Below are positions 59,237-64,000 of a DNA stretch of 64,000 nucleotides, piece after piece (the stretch's first letter is position 1; each line of letters starts with the position of its first letter). The notes under the pieces were generated by a model. That model ran no database searches, was not told the DNA's origin, and was given only the letters and a program-made list of their open reading frames with translations. The position numbers were made by a program, and so were the translations under genes. This DNA is from Flavobacterium sp. ov086 (GTDB lineage: Bacteria; Bacteroidota; Bacteroidia; Flavobacteriales; Flavobacteriaceae): positions 434,001 to 498,000 of the forward strand of contig NZ_FZNL01000001.1 of assembly GCF_900187965.1 (NCBI RefSeq), read 5' to 3'.

Positions 59237-59837
59237 TTGCCTTGTGGCATTGGTTTTAGTTTCTTGTGGCTCGGTCACAAAAAACTATACTCCCAAAAAA
59301 TTAGACAAAACCTCTTATCAGGTTCCTTATTTTACAGACTCAAAAACCGATTATGTTTACAAAACGAACATCACGGTTTACGGTCATGAAATATCCGGAA
59401 TTTTTATTGCCAAAAAAATAAATGATACGACACATCGCATTGTTTTTACAACCGAATTTGGTAACAAATTATTAGATTTTGAAATTGCAGAAAAGACTTT
59501 TAAAGTAAACTCAATTATATCTGAATTAGACCGAAAAATTTTGATCAATACATTGACCGAAGATTTTCGTTTGCTTCTTAAAAGTGAATATTTGATTCAG
59601 GAACAATTCGAAAATGAATCTTACAATATCTATAAATCGGCAGATGGAAATCGCGATAATTACCTTTTTATTTCCAAAAATGGATCAAAATTTGAGAAGG
59701 TCATTAATGCATCTAAAACAAAAGAAAAAATAACACTGCTTTTTAGTTCAGAAAACAATATTTTTGCCGAGAAAATTCAGATTATTCATCAGAATATCAA
59801 GTTAAAAATTGAGTTAAACTATTTTAAATCAGAGTAA
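59202..59837 (+). CDS. Lipoprotein of unknown function, LolB-like position
   Basis: This 211-residue lipoprotein starts at ATG 59202, overlapping the LolA-like gene by 35 bases in another frame. The signal MQKSTIQFLLINCLVALVLVSC gives lipid Cys22. The mature chain shows YKTNITVYGHEISGIFIAKKI and alternating beta strands, a pattern that would suit a LolB-like partner receiving cargo at the outer membrane. Family membership is not certain from the motifs. The overlap and position strongly suggest a functional pair. Confidence 0.78.
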   Translation: MQKSTIQFLLINCLVALVLVSCGSVTKNYTPKKLDKTSYQVPYFTDSKTDYVYKTNITVYGHEISGIFIAKKINDTTHRIVFTTEFGNKLLDFEIAEKTFKVNSIISELDRKILINTLTEDFRLLLKSEYLIQEQFENESYNIYKSADGNRDNYLFISKNGSKFEKVINASKTKEKITLLFSSENNIFAEKIQIIHQNIKLKIELNYFKSE

Positions 59838-59874
59838 AAACTTAATCAAAACCTAAACTTAAATCAAATAAAAA

Positions 59875-60486
59875 ATGAAAAAAATAACCGTAATTGCCTT
59901 TGTTTTCTTTATTGGAATTATAACATCAAATGCACAAGTGAGAGTTAGCCCTGGAATTCGTGGAGGTTTAAATGTATCAAGTTTTACCAATTTTGGAGAT
60001 AGTGACCCAAAAACAGATTTTTATGTTGGTGGTTTTGTGGCTATTAGATTTAATAAATATTTTACACTTCAACCTGAATTAACGTATACCAGACAAGGTG
60101 CCGAAGTGCGTGAATATGAAATAAATGGATATGGATCTCGTTCAACTAATTACGATTTAAATTATCTGTCATTGGGAGCTGTGGGTAAGTTTCATATTGG
60201 CGGAAAAGGTTTTCATATCTTAGCTGGTCCATCTTTAGATATAAAAACAGATGACAATTTTCCTGCATACGATTATAATCCTGTTGGTGTTGACTTAGCT
60301 TTGGTTGCCGGTGTTGGGTATTCTTTGCCTAACGGATTAACTTTTGAAGCGAGGTTTAAACAAGGAATGATTGATATCTATGGTTATGATGGACTTGATA
60401 ACGGAAACAATAATTATTACTATGATGATATTATCCTAAATCAGGTTTTTCAAATTGGTATCAGTTATACTTTTAAAGTAAAATAA
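59875..60486 (+). CDS. Outer membrane beta-barrel protein (PorT-like), copy 1
   Basis: This 203-residue protein has a signal peptide (MKKITVIAFVFFIGIITSNAQ) and an eight-strand barrel pattern of the OMP_b-brl_2 type: VSPGIRGGLNVSSFTNF, FYVGGFVAIRFNKYFTLQPELTYTRQG, and a C-terminal QIGISYTFKVK with alternating aromatic residues. These small barrels sit in the outer membrane, mostly with unknown function. It is followed after 3 bases by a paralogue, so the two are a tandem duplication. A pigment-related role is suggested only by operon position. Confidence 0.85.
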   Translation: MKKITVIAFVFFIGIITSNAQVRVSPGIRGGLNVSSFTNFGDSDPKTDFYVGGFVAIRFNKYFTLQPELTYTRQGAEVREYEINGYGSRSTNYDLNYLSLGAVGKFHIGGKGFHILAGPSLDIKTDDNFPAYDYNPVGVDLALVAGVGYSLPNGLTFEARFKQGMIDIYGYDGLDNGNNNYYYDDIILNQVFQIGISYTFKVK

Positions 60487-60489
60487 GGA

Positions 60490-61131
60490 ATGAGAAAAAT
60501 AATATTAGTTACATTAATTTTATTGATCAGTATTACAACAGTACACGCACAAGTAACTTTTAGACCGGGAATTCACGCCGGGGTTAATATTTCTAAGTTC
60601 ACAGATTCGCAACTTAACAGTAAAACAGATTTTTATATTGGTGGTTTTGGAGCCTTAAAACTTTCTAAATTTTATACAATACAAGAAGAAATAACTTATT
60701 CACGACAAGGAGCAAAAGGTACAACCAGTATGGGAACAACTGATACTTATAGCCCTCAAACAAACTCATATACCACTACTTATGACAACGGAACTGTTGA
60801 TGCTTCATTACAATATCTTTCAACAGTTACCATAAATAAGTTTAATTTTAATGAAAGTTTTTATGCTTTAGCAGGACCTTTTTTAGATCTATTAATTGCG
60901 GATGATATTAAAGTAGATCCAAAAGTAAAAGAATCAAATTTTAATAAAGGCGATGATATTGATTTAGGAATTGTAGGAGGACTGGGTTACGGTTTGAAAA
61001 ATGGTATTGCATTTGAAGCAAGAGTAAAAAAAGGATTTACAAATGCTTTTACCAATTATTATGCTGATGCAACAAAAAATAACAATGTTGTGTTTCAATT
61101 TGGTGTAGCTTATACTTTTGGAAAAAAATAA
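60490..61131 (+). CDS. Outer membrane beta-barrel protein (PorT-like), copy 2
   Basis: This 213-residue paralogue of the preceding gene has a signal peptide (ending VHAQ) and barrel segments FRPGIHAGVNISKF, FYIGGFGALKLSKFYTIQEEITYSRQGA and the C-terminal FQFGVAYTFGKK. An insert rich in Thr, Ser and Tyr (about residues 78-100) marks an extended surface loop absent in copy 1. The pair is in line with the lipoprotein carrier genes, so delivery or anchoring of pigment at the outer membrane is possible. Confidence 0.85.
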   Translation: MRKIILVTLILLISITTVHAQVTFRPGIHAGVNISKFTDSQLNSKTDFYIGGFGALKLSKFYTIQEEITYSRQGAKGTTSMGTTDTYSPQTNSYTTTYDNGTVDASLQYLSTVTINKFNFNESFYALAGPFLDLLIADDIKVDPKVKESNFNKGDDIDLGIVGGLGYGLKNGIAFEARVKKGFTNAFTNYYADATKNNNVVFQFGVAYTFGKK

Positions 61132-61135
61132 AACA

Positions 61136-61507
61136 ATGGTTTTAAAAGATTTTTATAAAATACTTTCCGAAGAAAAAACGGGAGATTCAAAATATAATAT
61201 CACGATTTTGATCAATGAAAAACATGAAGTTTTCAAAGGTCATTTTCCGGGAAATCCAATTATGCCGGGAGTTTGCATGATTCAGATTATTAAAGAACTT
61301 ACAGAGGCAATTACCAAAAGTACTTTGATGATTCAGACGCTTGCCAATGTAAAATTTATGGCATTGATTAACCCTGAAACTAATCCTGAATTACGTTTAG
61401 AACTTGATATTACAACAACCGAAGATGATTTGGTTAAAGTAAAAAACACATCTTATTTTAACGACACTGTCGCTTTGAAACTAAGCAACGTGTACAAAAA
61501 AATATAA
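61136..61507 (+). CDS. Hotdog-fold 3-hydroxyacyl-ACP dehydratase bearing the GHFPG motif
   Basis: This 123-residue FabZ/ApeI-like protein starts at ATG 61136 (MVLKDFYKIL). It has a canonical GHFPGNPIMPGV with catalytic His36. The residue 14 further on, Glu in FabZ, is Gln50 (VCMIQIIKEL); Glu54 is four residues beyond. The two hotdog proteins at 47075-47978 show the opposite pattern, Glu kept and His lost. In this fold the dyad is formed across the dimer interface, so a mixed dimer could restore it. It may dehydrate intermediates in polyene formation. Confidence 0.85.
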   Translation: MVLKDFYKILSEEKTGDSKYNITILINEKHEVFKGHFPGNPIMPGVCMIQIIKELTEAITKSTLMIQTLANVKFMALINPETNPELRLELDITTTEDDLVKVKNTSYFNDTVALKLSNVYKKI

Positions 61508-61509
61508 TT

Positions 61510-61995
61510 ATGAAACTGCTGCTGTCTTTACTTTTGTGGATTAATTTTGGCGGAACTCCAGATTTGGTGACCGTTAGAAAAATGTATACAGGCGTTACAA
61601 AATCAGAAAGTAATGCCAAAGAATTTTTAGAAAAACTGGCAACGGTTTCAGACAATGATGCAAAAATTTTAGTGGCTTACAAAGCAGCTTCCATTTTGCT
61701 GGATTCTAAGTTTGAGAAAAAACTAAGAGATAAAATGGATCGTTTTAAACAAGGTGCAACTCTCCTTGAATCGACCATAAAAAGCGAGCCTAATAATATC
61801 GAAATCAGAATGATCAGGTTGAGTGTTCAGGAAAATGTTCCCGGAGTTACTGGCTATAAAAAAAATATTAAAGAAGATAAAAATTATATTACAGCACATT
61901 ATGCAGAGCAAAATGGCGCTTTAAAAGATTATCTAAAAGACTTTGTTTTACAATCGAAAAGCTTCTCTGAAAAAGAGAAACAATTCGTAAAGTAA
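61510..61995 (+). CDS. Secreted helical protein of unknown function
   Basis: This 161-residue protein has a short hydrophobic leader (MKLLLSLLLWINFGGTPDL) and otherwise consists of helices with charged faces (VTVRKMYTGVTKSESNAKEFLEKL, NNIEIRMIRLSVQENVPGVTGYKKNIKED). It starts 2 bases after the dehydratase stop, so it is surely cotranscribed. I do not recognise a family with certainty; the repeated helical pairs hint at a TPR-like or similar solenoid. It may be a periplasmic accessory factor. Confidence 0.72.
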   Translation: MKLLLSLLLWINFGGTPDLVTVRKMYTGVTKSESNAKEFLEKLATVSDNDAKILVAYKAASILLDSKFEKKLRDKMDRFKQGATLLESTIKSEPNNIEIRMIRLSVQENVPGVTGYKKNIKEDKNYITAHYAEQNGALKDYLKDFVLQSKSFSEKEKQFVK

Positions 61996-62013
61996 GCTGA
62001 AGAAAACCTCCAA

Positions 62014-63192
62014 ATGAAACCTATTTTATCACAGCAGGAATTGCTCAATTCGACTCATTTTTGTGTTATTGTACCCACTTACAATAATCACAAAACTTTA
62101 AAAAAAGTGCTGGATTCTATTTTAGATTTCACTACCAATATCATTATCGTTAATGATGGATCGACCGATGAGACTTTCGGTATTTTGCAACAATATTTGC
62201 AACTCACTCAAATTCATCATCCTAAAAATTTAGGAAAAGGACGAGCGTTAAGAAATGGTTTTAGAAAAGCAATTGAAATGCAGTTTGAATATGCGATCAC
62301 AATTGATTCTGACGGACAACATTTTGCATCTGATATTCCGAAATTTATTGCCGAAATTCAAAAAGAACCAAATTCTTTATTGATTGGAAGCCGGAATATG
62401 ACACAAGAAAATGTGCCTAAGAAAAGTAGTTTTGGAAATAAATTTTCGAACTTTTGGTTTAAGTTCGAAACCGGAATTAAACTCGATGACACACAATCCG
62501 GTTTTAGATTGTATCCTTTAAAATTGATTCCGAAACAATTTTATACCAATAAATTTGAATTCGAAATTGAAGTAATTGTTCGTTCAGCGTGGAAAGGAAT
62601 TGTGGTCAAAAACATTCCGATTCAAATTTTATACGATCCTGTAGAACGCGTTTCTCATTTTCGTCCGTTTAAAGATTTTACAAGAATTAGTATTTTAAAT
62701 ACCGTTTTGGTCATCAACACATTGTTGTATATCAAACCGCGAGATTATCTTAGAAAAGCAAAAAAAAAAGGTTTTAAAAAATTTTTCCTTGAAGATATTT
62801 TAGAAAGCAGTGATTCTAATTTCAAAAAATCAGCCGCAATTGCGTTAGGTGTTTTTATCGGAATTTCTCCGTTTTGGGGATTTCAAACGATATTACTTTT
62901 TACTTTTGCTGCCTTGTTTAAGCTCAACAAAGTCATTGCTTATCTGTCTTCAAATGTGAGCTTCCCTCCTTTTATTCCGTTCATAATTTATGGCTCATTA
63001 AAAATGGGAAGTTATTTTGTGTCCAACGACGCGCCTTTGATTTTAGACAGTTCCATTACACTCGACGATATTCAAAAAAATGCAACACAATATATAGTAG
63101 GAAGTCTTATTTTAGCATCTGTTTCAGCGTTATCTGTTGGACTTTTAAGCTATTTGCTTTTAACAGCTTTTAGTAAAAAACGCACAGAATAA
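62014..63192 (+). CDS. Family 2 glycosyltransferase fused to DUF2062
   Basis: This 392-residue protein has an N-terminal GT2 domain (about 15-240): FCVIVPTYNNHKTLKKVL, IIIVNDGSTDET, LGKGRALRNG and the acceptor-metal site TIDSDGQHF, as in dolichyl-phosphate mannosyltransferases. Its C-terminal part (about 265-390) is a DUF2062-like membrane domain with ALGVFIGISPFWGFQT and several hydrophobic segments. The fusion occurs in aryl polyene and flexirubin clusters. It probably transfers a sugar to a lipid carrier or the pigment. It lies 18 bases after the preceding gene. Confidence 0.88.
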   Translation: MKPILSQQELLNSTHFCVIVPTYNNHKTLKKVLDSILDFTTNIIIVNDGSTDETFGILQQYLQLTQIHHPKNLGKGRALRNGFRKAIEMQFEYAITIDSDGQHFASDIPKFIAEIQKEPNSLLIGSRNMTQENVPKKSSFGNKFSNFWFKFETGIKLDDTQSGFRLYPLKLIPKQFYTNKFEFEIEVIVRSAWKGIVVKNIPIQILYDPVERVSHFRPFKDFTRISILNTVLVINTLLYIKPRDYLRKAKKKGFKKFFLEDILESSDSNFKKSAAIALGVFIGISPFWGFQTILLFTFAALFKLNKVIAYLSSNVSFPPFIPFIIYGSLKMGSYFVSNDAPLILDSSITLDDIQKNATQYIVGSLILASVSALSVGLLSYLLLTAFSKKRTE

Positions 63193-63207
63193 AATACATT
63201 TATTTTC

Positions 63208-63268
63208 CGCCACAAATTTCACAAATTAACGCAAATCAATTCGTGAAAAATTCGTGAAATTCGTGGCG
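63208..63268. repeat. Inverted repeat, GCCACAAATTTCAC family, 20-bp arms
   Basis: Arms at 63208-63227 and 63249-63268 pair at 18 of 20 positions and match the words of the elements at 25415-25500 and 44814-44926. It occupies the gap before the MMPL gene. Confidence 0.8.
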
Positions 63269-63289
63269 AAAAAACTTTAAAAAATAATT

Positions 63290-64000
63290 ATGCATCAATA
63301 TTTCTACGCCATTCATTTGTTTGTAAACCGAAGAAAATCTCTCTCGGTTGTATTGGCAATTCTGATGCTTTTTGCGTTTGGTTTTTTTGCTTCTCAAATT
63401 AAATTTGAAGAAGACATTACCAAACTTATTCCAACAAACGATAAAAGTGATGTTACGTCAAAAGTCCTCAAACAACTTAATTTTGCCGATAAAATTACCG
63501 TTATTTTCAAACTCGAAAAAAACGGAACCGACGAAGATTTAAAAGAAATGGCAACTGCTTTTTCAGATAGCGTTGCCAAATCCTGCAAACCTTACGTAAC
63601 CGGAATTCAGGGAAAAGTTGACGAAGAAAATATTCAGGAAACTATTGATTTTGTTTACAATAATTTACCGCTTTTTCTAGACAATAAAGATTACGCAGCT
63701 ATTCAGGAAAAGCTTCAAAAAGATAGTATTGCTGCAACTGTTCAGGGAAATTACAAATCGATTATTTCGCCTTCTGGATTTATCACCAAAGATTTTATTC
63801 TGCAAGATCCGCTTGGGATTTCTTTTATTGCTCTTAAAAAATTACAGCAACTTAATATTGGTGACGATTTTACGCTCGATAATGGTTTTGTAATGACTAA
63901 GGACAAAAAGAAATTACTGCTTTTTATTACCTCAAATCTTCCTTCGAGCGAAACAGAAAAAAACACACTTTTTGCCGAAAAACTTAAATCAATTCAGGAT
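63290..64000 (+). CDS. MMPL/RND-family exporter, partial
   Basis: The frame is open from ATG 63290 to the window edge (237 codons), so the C-terminal part is missing. The start MHQYFYAIHLFVNRRKSLSVVL leads into a first transmembrane segment (about 18-36) and then a periplasmic domain (IKFEEDITKLIPTNDKSD), the usual beginning of MMPL-family RND exporters. In aryl polyene and flexirubin clusters such proteins are thought to move the lipid product. The remaining transmembrane region should lie to the right of the window. Confidence 0.88.
   Translation, partial: MHQYFYAIHLFVNRRKSLSVVLAILMLFAFGFFASQIKFEEDITKLIPTNDKSDVTSKVLKQLNFADKITVIFKLEKNGTDEDLKEMATAFSDSVAKSCKPYVTGIQGKVDEENIQETIDFVYNNLPLFLDNKDYAAIQEKLQKDSIAATVQGNYKSIISPSGFITKDFILQDPLGISFIALKKLQQLNIGDDFTLDNGFVMTKDKKKLLLFITSNLPSSETEKNTLFAEKLKSIQD

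Overview
The window looks like a chromosome segment of a Flavobacterium (Bacteroidota). It is AT-rich, has almost no Shine-Dalgarno sites, shows promoter -7 boxes of the form TAnnTTTG, and carries SusC/SusD genes and a flexirubin pigment locus. From memory, its tyrosine ammonia-lyase closely resembles the Flavobacterium johnsoniae enzyme. No rRNA, tRNA, CRISPR array or insertion sequence was seen.

Layout. (1) 1-2.4 kb: the 5' part of an MBOAT O-acyltransferase gene that runs off the left edge, an SRPBCC-domain gene and an OsmC-like gene. (2) 2.5-25.1 kb: an arabinan utilisation locus. On the minus strand, read from right to left, are susC, susD, four GH43 genes interleaved with a GH51 gene, a GH127 gene and a second GH51 gene, then araB-araD-araA and a lipoprotein mutarotase. 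Diverging from susC is a Nudix-type AraR regulator with a degenerate Nudix box. Together they bind, cut and import arabinan, then convert L-arabinose to xylulose 5-phosphate. (3) 25.5-28.4 kb: transaldolase and transketolase for the non-oxidative pentose phosphate steps. (4) 28.8-36 kb: a GntR-type regulator divergent from galM-galK-galT (Leloir galactose pathway), then a sodium/sugar symporter and a small secreted protein of unknown role. A 19-bp palindrome, AARTGT-N7-ACAYTT, recurs before araB, susC, araR, transketolase and the symporter. I read it as the AraR operator; it places the symporter in the arabinose regulon and not in the galactose operon.

(5) 36.2-64 kb: a flexirubin (aryl polyene-dialkylresorcinol) cluster. 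It holds a halogenase-like flavoprotein, tyrosine ammonia-lyase, two tandem WG-repeat proteins, a ketoreductase, several ketosynthases including a KS/chain-length-factor-like pair, two acyl carrier proteins, DarA/DarB, three dehydratase-type hotdog proteins, a thioesterase, an LpxL-like acyltransferase, a BtrH-like acyltransferase, an ABC-2 exporter, a polysaccharide deacetylase, LolA-like and lipoprotein partners, two beta-barrel proteins, a GT2-DUF2062 protein and the start of an MMPL exporter. The expected scheme is: an aryl starter from tyrosine, iterative chain extension to a polyene, dialkylresorcinol synthesis by DarA/DarB, esterification, and delivery to the outer membrane.

Many intergenic gaps hold inverted-repeat elements, belonging to roughly ten unrelated sequence families; several are perfect over 16-29 bp. 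These, the AraR operator set and a possible split catalytic dyad among the hotdog dehydratases are the most interesting observations.
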